Shown: positions 29,058 to 37,744 of the stretch, in pieces
Position numbering within the stretch: the stretch's first letter is position 1
How the letters are laid out: each line of letters opens with the position of its first letter
Assembly (NCBI GenBank): GCA_019217005.1
Contig: JAHBNG010000037.1
Coordinates: 55,989-119,988, forward strand
Direction: 5' to 3'
DNA from: Chloroflexi bacterium TSY
Lineage (GTDB): Bacteria; Chloroflexota; Anaerolineae; Caldilineales; Caldilineaceae
DNA length: 64,000 nt
Translations under genes and position numbers: made by a program
The notes under the pieces: model-generated
Told to the model about the DNA's origin: nothing
The model's input: the letters and a program-made list of their open reading frames with translations, nothing else
The model's database searches: none

Positions 29058-30249
29058 TTAGGCGGTCGGTGCCAAGAAAACCTTGAAGCCGAGGGACTCG
29101 AGGGTTTTGAGTGCGCCGGCTTGTGCATGCTCCTTGCGTCGTTTGAGAAAGAAGTCGCCGCCGAGTTCTTCAAAGACGGCATCGGGCTTGTCGATGAGAT
29201 GATAGACGATGGTCAAGATGGAATGGGCCACGGCAATAGCTGCCCGCTTGGCTCCGCGTCGTGCCTTGAGACGGTGGAACTGTGCGGCGAGATAGGTGTC
29301 CTTGGTGCGAGGCGGCCCAAGCCGCTTCAACGAGGGCGGTGACTAACCATTTCTGGCCCTTTCGTCGGCGACCACTCTTGCGTTTGCCCACCGATTCGTT
29401 GTTGCCAGGACAGACACAAGCCCAGGAGGCCAGTTTCTTAGCTGAGGGCCAGCTTTCGACCGAGGGACCGATCTCCGCCAGAATTATCTCGGCGACGGAC
29501 TCGCCCCACACCGGGAATGGCATCTAGGCGTGCGATGAGGTCAGCATGCGGAGCCATGAGGACCCCAATCTGTTGATTGAGGGCATCAATGCGTACATTC
29601 AGGTGATCGAGATGATGCAGAACTTCTTGCAGCATAAAACGATGATGAGGACGGACCAGTCCCGTCAACGCATCAACCAACTGGGGAATCTTGGCCCGCA
29701 GCCGCTTTTGTGCCAAGTCAGCCATGGCTTCTGGGTCCATCTCATCTGGCGTGCCGATACACCTTGGATGCTCGTGACCACCGATCCCAACTTGACGTTG
29801 GCATCTTCCAACACCTTATGCAGGCGATTGACTGCCGCACTCTTCTCTTGCAAGAGACGCGTCCGATAGCGCGTCAGGTCTCGCAAGTCCCTTTGCTCCA
29901 CATCTGGAATGAAACTGCGCTCCAGCAGTCCATAACTCATCAGTTTCGTGATCCAGGCCGCATCGCTCTCATCCGTCTTGCGACCAGGCACCTGTGCCAG
30001 ATGGCGGGCATTCACAATCCAGACCTCAAAATGCTCATGCAACACATTGTAGATCGGTTTCCAATACACTCCCGTACTCTCCATCGCCACATGCGTGATC
30101 CCATACGACGACAGCCACGACCTCAACCCCTCCAACTCGACCGTCGTTGTCCCAAATCGCTTGCGCACCTGCTCCATCCTCCTGATTCATCTACCACACG
30201 CCACTACCATCCGCTTGTGAACATCCAGGCCGCTGCACTTCGGAAACAT
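29058..30249 (-). pseudogene. IS110-family transposase remnant
   Basis: The RuvC-like N-terminus SGLDVHKRMVVACGR (from ATG 30249) is followed in other frames by GITHVAMESTGVYWKPIYNVL and GRKTDESDAAWITKLM (30177-29665). The MDPEAMADLAQKRLRAKI segment (29740-29438) and the C-terminal transposase_20 part (IILAEIGPSVESWPSAKKLASW, GQKWLVTALVEAAWAA, ending at 29058) complete it. At least three frame changes interrupt it, so it is dead. The element ends could not be fixed; IS110 elements usually lack clear terminal repeats. Confidence 0.85.
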
Positions 30250-30538
30250 CACTTCTATCTTCCTTTCCTTTCGCAGCCGCTTATGTACCCGATTGTGAGC
30301 ACAGTCTGCCCTGCGTGTTTCGTCCCGAGGAACGTCCACATCCCGTGGTGCGTCGGTGTACACCAATCTAGCTACTGAGCGTTCTTTACTTGACCACGGA
30401 CCTTTCCCGATTTCTGTTCGGCGGCTGCCACCACACTTTAACACATTTTTCATCCCCTGTTGTGTTGGCTCACCGCATGTTTATCTACTGAGAATAGATC
30501 GTCACAGAACTTTTGGGATAAGCACTAAGGAGAACGAG

Positions 30539-30817
30539 ATGGCAACAGTCTATATACCAACGCCCATGCGTCGTCTGACGGGTGGGGCATCCAAAGTGGA
30601 TGTTCCTGGGGAAACAATCGGTTCGCTGATTCAAGCAGTTGATGCGCAGTATCCAGGAATCTCAGAACGTCTATTAGATGGCGATGGCAATGTGAAAAGA
30701 TTTATCAACGTATTTTTGAACGATGATGAAATAGGCGAATTGCAAGGTCTAGAGACGCCTGTAAGTGAAAAAGATCGAGTATCGATTGTGCCGGCCATGG
30801 CAGGAGGAAAAGCATAA
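30539..30817 (+). CDS. MoaD/ThiS-family sulfur carrier (CysO-like) with masked C-terminus
   Basis: A 92-residue ubiquitin-fold sulfur carrier. The body (VDVPGETIGSLIQAVDAQYPG, FINVFLNDDEI, VSIVPAMAGG) is typical of the MoaD/CysO group. Carriers act through a C-terminal Gly-Gly thiocarboxylate. Here GG is followed by two more residues (KA), so trimming is expected before activation, as described for QbsE and HcyS carriers that are processed by JAMM proteases. ATG 30539 follows an AAGGAG site. Three bases separate its stop from the rhodanese-MoeB gene, and CysM follows. The context points to cysteine rather than molybdopterin synthesis. Confidence 0.85.
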   Translation: MATVYIPTPMRRLTGGASKVDVPGETIGSLIQAVDAQYPGISERLLDGDGNVKRFINVFLNDDEIGELQGLETPVSEKDRVSIVPAMAGGKA

Positions 30818-30820
30818 ATT

Positions 30821-32077
30821 ATGAGTCGATTAAATCGAGACCAATTGTTGGAGTTGGCGAAAAGCGAAATCACCGAAATGAGTCCGCAAGAGCTCAAACA
30901 ACGACTGGATGCGGGCGAAGATTTCGCCATTATTGATGTGCGTGAACGAGATGAATTTGTCCAAGGACATTTGCCAGGTGCCACATTCATCCCACGCGGC
31001 TATTTGGAATTACAGATTGAGCAGAATGAACCTAGCCGCGATAAACCGCTAGTGATCTACTGCGCTGGGGGCGTACGTTCAGCATTGGCGGCCCGCAACC
31101 TAAACGAAATGGGGTACACAAATACCATTTCACTGATTGGAGGCTTTAACGGTTGGAAGAATGCTGGATACGATTTCAAGATTCCTTCGGTTCTGAGCGA
31201 AGACCAGCGCATACGTTATAGCCGACACACAATCTTGAATGAGATTGGCGAAGCGGGTCAAATTAAGTTATTGGAGAGTAAAGTGCTCCTGATCGGCGCG
31301 GGTGGGCTCGGTAGCCCATCCGCCATCTATCTTGCCGCGGCCGGTGTTGGAACCATCGGTATCGTCGATTTTGATATTGTAGACGTCTCGAACCTCCAGC
31401 GTCAGATTTTGCATGGGACGAAAGATGTGGGACGCCCCAAAGTTGATTCGGCGGCCGACCGTTTGCGCGACATCAACCCAGATGTCAATGTCGTTGCCCA
31501 TAATGAGCCGCTTTCTAGTTATAATGCACTCGATATCATTAGTCAATATGATATTGTGCTCAATGGCTCCGACAATTTCCCGACCCGTTACTTGGTGAAT
31601 GATGCCTGTCAATTCTTAAACAAACCACTAGTTGATGCCAGCATCTTTATGTTCGAAGGGCAAGTGACAGTTTATGATCCACGCGATCCAGAAAGCCCCG
31701 ATTATCGCTGTCTTTACCCCGATCCACCCCCTCCCGGCGAAGTGCCAAGCTGCGCTGAAGGTGGCGTGTTGGGTGTGCTGCCGGGGATCGTTGGTTCGCT
31801 TCAGGCCATCGAGGCGATTAAACTGATCGTCGGCATTGGCGAACCGCTCGTTGGGCGCCTGCTCATGATCGATACGCTCGACATGAGTTTCCGTACGCTC
31901 AAGGTGCGCAAGAATCATGATTGCCCAGTCTGTGGAGATCAGCCAACCCTTACAGAGCTGATTGATTATGAACAATTCTGTGGTTTGCCGTCGAGCACCG
32001 TTGCTGAAACCGCAACTGAACATGTGAATGGACAGGTGAGCGAACAGGCTGTTGAGAAAGAATTAGTGACAGCCTGA
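30821..32077 (+). CDS. Rhodanese-MoeB fusion, sulfur-carrier adenylyl/sulfurtransferase
   Basis: A 418-residue E1-like enzyme that would adenylate the carrier C-terminus and load sulfur. Residues about 15-125 form a rhodanese domain with active loop YCAGGVRS (Cys81). Residues about 130-380 form the ThiF/MoeB domain with GAGGLGS at 159-165, the QRQILH motif, GSDNFPTRYLVND, the catalytic-Cys region PSCAEGGVLGVLPGI and a late CPVCG pair. MoeZ of mycobacteria has the rhodanese at the C-terminus; here it is N-terminal. Only one clear CxxC is visible, so zinc binding is uncertain. It is translated three bases after the sulfur carrier. Confidence 0.92.
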   Translation: MSRLNRDQLLELAKSEITEMSPQELKQRLDAGEDFAIIDVRERDEFVQGHLPGATFIPRGYLELQIEQNEPSRDKPLVIYCAGGVRSALAARNLNEMGYTNTISLIGGFNGWKNAGYDFKIPSVLSEDQRIRYSRHTILNEIGEAGQIKLLESKVLLIGAGGLGSPSAIYLAAAGVGTIGIVDFDIVDVSNLQRQILHGTKDVGRPKVDSAADRLRDINPDVNVVAHNEPLSSYNALDIISQYDIVLNGSDNFPTRYLVNDACQFLNKPLVDASIFMFEGQVTVYDPRDPESPDYRCLYPDPPPPGEVPSCAEGGVLGVLPGIVGSLQAIEAIKLIVGIGEPLVGRLLMIDTLDMSFRTLKVRKNHDCPVCGDQPTLTELIDYEQFCGLPSSTVAETATEHVNGQVSEQAVEKELVTA

Positions 32078-32136
32078 TGAAGGGGTGCACAATTGCAGAA
32101 CAAACAGCATGAGAATTAAGAAAATAGATCGGTGAA

Positions 32137-32210
32137 CGTAGGTGTTGCTTGAAGCTGCGCAATCCTGGGCTGTACGACCCGCTTCGTGCGGCTAAAAGCA
32201 CGCACCTACG
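32137..32210 (+). promoter_or_regulatory. Structured leader upstream of cysM-like gene
   Basis: CGTAGGTG (32137-32144) pairs with CACCTACG (32203-32210) and encloses a CCGC/GCGG hairpin. It fills the 149-bp gap before the cysM start. It may be a dispersed intergenic repeat rather than a regulator. Confidence 0.4.
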
Positions 32211-32226
32211 GTAATATAGGTTCCAT

Positions 32227-33222
32227 ATGACAACAATATTAAACCCAGTAAGAGCAACGACGAGATCTACGATTCCCAATAACTCAACGATACATCACCA
32301 GAAGACGAATGGTGTATCCTCGCTGATTGATCAAATTGGAAATACACCACTGGTGGATCTGAGTACTTTCGCTCATGGTCGCAATGTATCTCAAAACGTC
32401 AAGCTTTATGCCAAGGCCGAATGGTTGAACCCGAGTGGCTCGGTCAAAGCCCGAGCGGCCCTTTTCATTGTCGAAGATGCTCTCGCTTCTGGTCAGCTTG
32501 GACCGGGCAAGATTTTAATCGACAGCAGCTCCGGAAATACAGGAATTGCTTTTGCCATGATTGGGGCAGCGAAAGGCTTTCCCGTCCATCTCGTGATGCC
32601 TGCGAATGTTAGTCAAGAGCGCAAAGTGTTGGCCCAGGCCTATGGTGCGACGGTCATCGAATCAGATCCACTGGAAGGATCCGATGGCGCAATTCACAAA
32701 GTGCGCGAAATTGTGGCGTCGGATCCTGAACGCTATTTCTACGCCGATCAATACAGCAATGAAGCCAACTGGCGCTCCCACTATGAAACAACCGGCCCGG
32801 AAATCTGGCAGCAGACCAATGGACAGATCACCCATTATGTTGTTGGATTGGGCACAACGGGAACATTCGTAGGCACAGGGCGCTATCTCAAGGAACAGAA
32901 TCCAGACATACGCCTGGTGGCTGTCCAGCCCGAGGATGAACTATCCGTCATCGAAGGGCTTAAACATTTGGAGACAGCGATTGTTCCTTCGATCTATGAC
33001 GCCGATTTGGTCGATCTACATGCTGCTGTGGGACCAGAGGCAGCGTGGGATTATACGCGTGCATTGGCACGTGAAGCAGGGCTTTTCGTTGGTTTTAGTT
33101 CAGGCGCTGCAGTTGCAGCTTCTATCGAAATCGCACAAACATTGGAACAAGGCGTTGTTGTGACCATCTTACCAGATGACGGCAGCAAATATGTGAGTTT
33201 GGGGATTTTTGAGGAATCGTAG
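32227..33222 (+). CDS. cysM: CysM-type cysteine synthase (PLP)
   Basis: A 331-residue fold-type II PLP enzyme. SLIDQIGNTPLVDLS opens the catalytic domain. The PLP lysine lies in NPSGSVKARAA (Lys74), the substrate loop is SSSGNTGIAFAMIG, and the phosphate loop is VGLGTTGTFVGTG. Neighbouring carrier, activating enzyme and JAMM protease suggest it uses a protein-bound thiocarboxylate and O-phosphoserine or O-acetylserine, as mycobacterial CysM does. About 28 N-terminal residues before the domain look unstructured; a later start is possible. Confidence 0.9.
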   Translation: MTTILNPVRATTRSTIPNNSTIHHQKTNGVSSLIDQIGNTPLVDLSTFAHGRNVSQNVKLYAKAEWLNPSGSVKARAALFIVEDALASGQLGPGKILIDSSSGNTGIAFAMIGAAKGFPVHLVMPANVSQERKVLAQAYGATVIESDPLEGSDGAIHKVREIVASDPERYFYADQYSNEANWRSHYETTGPEIWQQTNGQITHYVVGLGTTGTFVGTGRYLKEQNPDIRLVAVQPEDELSVIEGLKHLETAIVPSIYDADLVDLHAAVGPEAAWDYTRALAREAGLFVGFSSGAAVAASIEIAQTLEQGVVVTILPDDGSKYVSLGIFEES

Positions 33223-33403
33223 GGGCTCTTTGGGAATTCATGTGGTTGACAAAGGCCAGGAAGATTAGCTCCGGTTGAGTGACGAAGTCGTATCGAAACC
33301 AAAGCGAGTCTACCACATAAGATCCTGTTGAGCCATCCTAGGATTTACGATTTTGGATTTGCGGTTTACGAAGTAGTGTTGCAGGTAGGTAATTCCAAAA
33401 AAA

Positions 33404-33476
33404 TGATCCACAGATGAACAGGATGTACAGGATTAGAATGAGGAAAATCCAGTGAACCTCGACCATCTGTGGATCA
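33404..33476. repeat. Palindromic intergenic repeat
   Basis: TGATCCACAGATG (33404-33416) is exactly complementary to CATCTGTGGATCA (33464-33476). It is one of two palindromes in the cysM-JAMM intergenic region; the rest of 33223-33733 shows nothing coding. Confidence 0.65.
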
Positions 33477-33605
33477 GTTAAAAACTGGATTGGCCCAGAC
33501 GATACTGCTTCGTGGTCTTGAACCCGCTGTCGTTCTCGTGCATAGGCAAACCACAGATTCTGATAGAGCCATGAAGAAAAGATTCACTGTTTACTTCTTA
33601 CGGTT

Positions 33606-33714
33606 GTCTGAGGAATTGTGTGGTTTTCAGTTGGTTTGTTGGTTAGATAGTTGGTGAACAAACGAGCAAACCAACAAACTATCCAACGTTTACCCCACAA
33701 AATCTCAAAGAACC
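33606..33714 (+). repeat. R4 repeat, copy 2
   Basis: About 109 bp, the reverse complement of 23122-23225 with a few substitutions and small indels. Both copies lie close to the 3' end of a minus-strand gene. Confidence 0.75.
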
Positions 33715-33734
33715 CTTTTTACTACTCAATAGAG

Positions 33735-34376
33735 CTACGGCACGATTTGAATGGGATATTCATGTAATGTTACAACACGTGCTTCGTCGATGGTAGCCTC
33801 ATGCTCTGATTTCACTTCATGGTAGAGAAAATAGAGCGGTGCCCCATGATTTTTCTCGACTTGTAGTATCTCTGGAATATTCTCATTTTCTCCAATGTAG
33901 GTTGCATAAATAGCCGTATTCGGGCGCATTTCAGAGAAGGTGTTCGTCTGCTGAAGTTGCGTGACGTTGGCAAGTGTTAACGCATCTAGCCAATAGGTCA
34001 ACATACGATAGACTCGTATAACCGGCTGATCATCAAACTCCAACGAGCAGATAAGATAGAACGAGTCGGGGTAATGGGCGTTCCAGGCGTCGGTTGCTGA
34101 TGGATAGGCAACTGATACGGGATGTGAATGATAGATGCCCATCATCTCATCCCCTACATCTTCGAACTTAAACTGTAAAAGCAGGGTCTGAGCATCGACT
34201 TCGTAATTGTTGATACGTTCTTCAGCCACGTTCTGGCCCCGTATTAACTCCACTGCCTCAAGATCTCGCCCCCGTAAGATCCCACAGATCTCCTCTGGCT
34301 TGCCTTCTCGAGCATGGGCAATGATTTCGTTGTATATAGTTTGTGGAAGCTGAATTGCTTCGGTTGATTGATTCAT
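33735..34376 (-). CDS. JAMM/Mov34 metalloprotease (Mec-like)
   Basis: A zinc peptidase of the JAMM family, 213 residues. Catalytic Glu near residue 29 (PEEICGIL) and the full H-x-H-x7-S-x2-D motif (His83, His85, Ser93, Asp96 in YHSHPVSVAYPSATD) are present. Mycobacterial Mec releases cysteine from the CysO-cysteine adduct. The same class also trims extra residues from sulfur carriers. The carrier gene 3 kb away ends in GG plus two residues, so this is the likely partner. It is longer than Mec, with about 70 C-terminal residues of unknown role. It lies 15 bp after the aminotransferase gene, on the opposite strand from cysM. Confidence 0.88.
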   Translation of the reverse strand: MNQSTEAIQLPQTIYNEIIAHAREGKPEEICGILRGRDLEAVELIRGQNVAEERINNYEVDAQTLLLQFKFEDVGDEMMGIYHSHPVSVAYPSATDAWNAHYPDSFYLICSLEFDDQPVIRVYRMLTYWLDALTLANVTQLQQTNTFSEMRPNTAIYATYIGENENIPEILQVEKNHGAPLYFLYHEVKSEHEATIDEARVVTLHEYPIQIVP

Positions 34377-34391
34377 AGTGAGATTATTAAG

Positions 34392-35690
34392 TTACAAAAA
34401 TGCTGAACGCTCCTCGATAAATTGCTCAACTGCCCCAACCAGCGTATCACACTCATCATTACCAATCGGAATACTTAAATTGACCATTCCTCGAGTTGGC
34501 ACCCAAACCCCAGCCGCAAGCATATCAAAAAAGAATAGCTCCTTCAATTGAGAATTTGAGTTAGTAAGATCGGAAAAAGTTCGCAGTGGCATATCTGTCA
34601 TGTGCGCTGTCATCATGGAGCCAAGACCTGTAAACTGCATGGTTGCTTCGTGACGTTGACATAAACTATTCAGTCGCTGACGTAAAGCATCGCCGCGAGC
34701 ATTCAGTGCATTGGCTGCTTCTGGCGTGTAGTCCTCTGTTAATCCTGCCACGCCTGCATTCATTGTCAAAACGTTATTGTTAAAAGTGCCAGCATGGGGC
34801 AGGGCGTTGGGATTGCGAGGATCATAGAGGGACATCAGATCTTCTCGTCCACCAAAGGCACCGAAGGTCATGCCACCGCCAATATATTTCCCCAAGGCCG
34901 TCATGTCTGGCAGAATATTATGTGCTTCCTGTAACCCACCCGAAGCCAAACGGGAGGTCATGACCTCATCAAAAATAAGAATTGTCCCGCGCCGAGCAGT
35001 CTCATCTCGTAGCATCTGCAAAAAGCCGCGTTCAGCAGGGATACACCCCCCGCCACCCAGCATCGGTTCCAACAAGATGGCAGCAAGGTCATCGCTGTGT
35101 TGCACAATTAATGTTTGGGTTCCCTCTACATCATTGTAGGAAGCGAGTACAAAGTCATAGGGAGCATTCACCGGGCTGCCGCCATTGCTGGAGAAGTAGA
35201 GCACACCGCCATGATATCCACCATCAAAGACCATAATTTTGTTGCGTTTGGTCTGCGCTCGCGCCGCTGCGATTGCCATGAGATTGGCTTCTGTACCCGA
35301 ATTCGTAAAGCGCACAAGATCAATTGATGGAAAGCGATCGCAAACGACTTCCGCCAGCTTCGCCTCAGCCTCATTGACGCCACCGAAATTGATCCCATTG
35401 TCCAAGGCTGAATCGATTGCTGCTCGAATCTTGGGATGCGAATGTCCATAAATACCCGCTGTATATTCACCCAAAAAATCTGCATAGCGATGTCCATCCA
35501 GATCCCAAAGAGTACACCCCTCCGCACGTTCAATCCCCAACGGAAAAGGCGTATTAAAGAGGACGGTGCGTGTATTTCCACCTGGCATGACGTTGACCGC
35601 TTTCTCATGACGGGCGAGGCTCTTGGGATTGTTGGTGATATAGCCCTCACGTGCCTCGGTCAATGCACGATCAAGCGCAGCTGTATCCAT
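34392..35690 (-). CDS. Class III aminotransferase (glutamate-1-semialdehyde-mutase-like)
   Basis: A 432-residue PLP aminotransferase similar in layout to glutamate-1-semialdehyde 2,1-aminomutase. VMPGGNTRTVLF, DLDGHRYADFLGEYTAGIYGHSHP, RFTNSGTEANLMAIAAAR, ILIFDEVMTSR and the PLP-lysine segment TALGKYIGGG are visible. It lies away from heme genes and may act on another amino acid or keto acid. The gene is complete, and the JAMM gene follows in the same direction, suggesting one transcript. Confidence 0.87.
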   Translation of the reverse strand: MDTAALDRALTEAREGYITNNPKSLARHEKAVNVMPGGNTRTVLFNTPFPLGIERAEGCTLWDLDGHRYADFLGEYTAGIYGHSHPKIRAAIDSALDNGINFGGVNEAEAKLAEVVCDRFPSIDLVRFTNSGTEANLMAIAAARAQTKRNKIMVFDGGYHGGVLYFSSNGGSPVNAPYDFVLASYNDVEGTQTLIVQHSDDLAAILLEPMLGGGGCIPAERGFLQMLRDETARRGTILIFDEVMTSRLASGGLQEAHNILPDMTALGKYIGGGMTFGAFGGREDLMSLYDPRNPNALPHAGTFNNNVLTMNAGVAGLTEDYTPEAANALNARGDALRQRLNSLCQRHEATMQFTGLGSMMTAHMTDMPLRTFSDLTNSNSQLKELFFFDMLAAGVWVPTRGMVNLSIPIGNDECDTLVGAVEQFIEERSAFL

Positions 35691-35907
35691 GTTATTTGCC
35701 TTTCCAGGGTAAATGATTGAGTTTTCTTTTGGTGTATCGCTCTGTAGAGCACTATATTGACTTAATCTTATCAGCGAATCCCCATTTTCGCCAACAGGAA
35801 ATACCGTTTTAACAAGAGATGGTCAAGAGCTGCAGAAGCGTGTATAATGAACGCATCCCCATACTGATTTTTAAAAACGCTTATCTCCCAAGTGCGTGCA
35901 AACCCTT

Positions 35908-36510
35908 ATGACATTTAACATTCGTCCCTATCATTCAAGTGACCTAACCGCTCTTTATCGCATCTGCCTAGAGACTGGTGACAGCGGAGAAGATGCAACT
36001 GCTCTTTATCACGATCCAGATTTGTTGGGACACTTCTATGCGGCCCCCTATGCCGTGCTTGAGCCAAAGCTTTCTTTTGTCTTGACACATTTGGGTACTC
36101 CCTGTGGATATGTATTGGGGGCACGGGACTCTGCAACCTTTGGACAGCGTTGTGAAAAAGAGTGGTTTCCGCCTTTGCGGACTCGATATCTCCGGCCCAA
36201 ACCGGATGATCCATCGCGTGATGCTGCCATGATTCGCCTCATTCACCAGGGACATAGTCAAACAAATGATCCGATTGAATATCCCGCTCACTTACACATT
36301 GATATTTTGCCGGTCGGACAGGGGCAAGGATGGGGCGGCAGAATGATGAGCACTTTGCTGGCTCAACTACAAACAATAGGCGTTAAAGCGGTTCATCTCG
36401 GAGTTGCCAGAAAGAACATTCGAGCGATTGGCTTTTATGAGCATGTAGGGTTTCATCGAGTCGACGAATCCGCGACGGGGATCGTATTTGGAATGCATTT
36501 ATCGCAATAA
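35908..36510 (+). CDS. GNAT-family N-acetyltransferase
   Basis: A 200-residue acetyl-CoA-dependent acetyltransferase. [22 protein letters not shown] begins the fold. The acetyl-CoA loop lies in [16 protein letters not shown], and the last helix/strand is [20 protein letters not shown]. The layout resembles the acetyltransferase-like group related to the C-terminus of O-GlcNAcase; the substrate is unknown. ATG 35908 is preferred to a GTG four codons earlier. It starts a plus-strand run with the isomerase, PhyH and amidohydrolase genes. Confidence 0.8.
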   Translation: MTFNIRPYHSSDLTALYRICLETGDSGEDATALYHDPDLLGHFYAAPYAVLEPKLSFVLTHLGTPCGYVLGARDSATFGQRCEKEWFPPLRTRYLRPKPDDPSRDAAMIRLIHQGHSQTNDPIEYPAHLHIDILPVGQGQGWGGRMMSTLLAQLQTIGVKAVHLGVARKNIRAIGFYEHVGFHRVDESATGIVFGMHLSQ

Positions 36511-36542
36511 ACGATATTTGAATCATCTCATTGGAGGAACAT

Positions 36543-37373
36543 ATGTTACGTATCGCAACATCATCTTGGACGCTTCACGATACATTGGGACGTGTTTTCT
36601 ATGAACACGATGGACAAGGTGGGGTCGTCAATAAAGGAGAAGAGTCTACCGATGCCATGTCTTTGCTCGATCTACCAGCCTTCGTTGCCAAAGATGGTAT
36701 TCGCACGCTGGAAGTTTGTCACTTCTATTTTCCCACCACAGAAGATAGCTATTTGGCTGAATTAAAGGCGGCGCTCGACGAAGCAGATGTGGAATTGGCG
36801 AACGTTTTGGTCGATACGGGAAACCTTTCAAATCCAAATGAAGCCGAGCGGCAGGCCGATATCCAAATGACCAAAAGTTGGCAGGATGTTGCCGTTAAGC
36901 TGGATGCGAAAGGCACACGGATCGACTGCGGGTTGGAGCCTCCGACACCGGATGCTCTTTCGCGCAGTGCATCGTCGCTTCAAGAACTCTACGACTACGG
37001 AGCAGGCATCGGACTCGACACAGCAACAGAGAACTGGCGTACGACGAGTAAGAACGCAGACGATCTTTTGGAGATCATGCGTCAAGCTGATCGACCATTG
37101 AAGTTGTGCGTCGACTTTGGCAATGCAGCCAAAACAGAAAACAAATATGAGACCATGGCCGCTCTGTTACCCCAAAGTACATCGCTCCACTGCAAAGGGA
37201 TCTTTTCAGACGGTGAATTAGATACTGATGAATTTCGGCGGTGTCTTTCCCTGACAGAAGAGGCCGGTTTCGATGGACACATTGCGCTTATTTACGATCA
37301 ATTTGACAACGAATGGGAAAAGGTGCTGCGACTGAAAGAAGAAGTCGAGGCATTTTATCCAGGAATTTCGTAA
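36543..37373 (+). CDS. Sugar phosphate isomerase/epimerase (AP2Ec TIM barrel)
   Basis: A 276-residue TIM-barrel protein of the xylose-isomerase-like/AP-endonuclease-2 superfamily. LRIATSSWTLHDTLGRV starts the barrel. Likely metal-ligand regions are TATENWRTTS, LCVDFGNA and LHCKGIF. The reaction is probably isomerisation of a sugar or inositol derivative. ATG 36543 follows GGAGG at ideal spacing, so I do not use the earlier TTG. It is followed by a PhyH gene and an amidohydrolase. Confidence 0.82.
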   Translation: MLRIATSSWTLHDTLGRVFYEHDGQGGVVNKGEESTDAMSLLDLPAFVAKDGIRTLEVCHFYFPTTEDSYLAELKAALDEADVELANVLVDTGNLSNPNEAERQADIQMTKSWQDVAVKLDAKGTRIDCGLEPPTPDALSRSASSLQELYDYGAGIGLDTATENWRTTSKNADDLLEIMRQADRPLKLCVDFGNAAKTENKYETMAALLPQSTSLHCKGIFSDGELDTDEFRRCLSLTEEAGFDGHIALIYDQFDNEWEKVLRLKEEVEAFYPGIS

Positions 37374-37579
37374 AAACTATCCACCATCCAACACAGTTTT
37401 GCCACTTGACTGATTGACTCTACTGCAAGAAGCTAAATTTCTAAAATCGGCATACTATATATAGGGTTTACCAAATTTTCCTGTCCTGCATACAGTATCT
37501 GCAAACACCGATTTTCATCCAAAATGACCTTTTTGCAGTGGACTTCTGATTCATAAGGAAATTACGATGTCAAATCCTG

Positions 37580-37734
37580 GGGGTGGTTCATTTTAGGCGG
37601 ACAATTAGGTTTACATTTTTGCAAAGAGAAAAGATGTTTATATTTTCTAATTTGAGCCATGCTCAGGCAGAAAATGACCTCATATAGATTTTTGTCTATG
37701 TATCAAAAGTGTAAACCTAATTCTGAACCACCCC
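37580..37734 (-). mobile_element. 155-bp MITE, copy 4 (in the PhyH start)
   Basis: The same termini; 8-bp duplication AAATCCTG on both sides. It sits between codons 5 and 6 of the native PhyH reading frame. Confidence 0.94.
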
Positions 37735-37744
37735 AAATCCTGTC

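Noticed and set aside
33223..33403. Small gene between cysM and the palindromes
   Set aside because: Only short frames without ribosome sites; the sequence looks like repeat debris.
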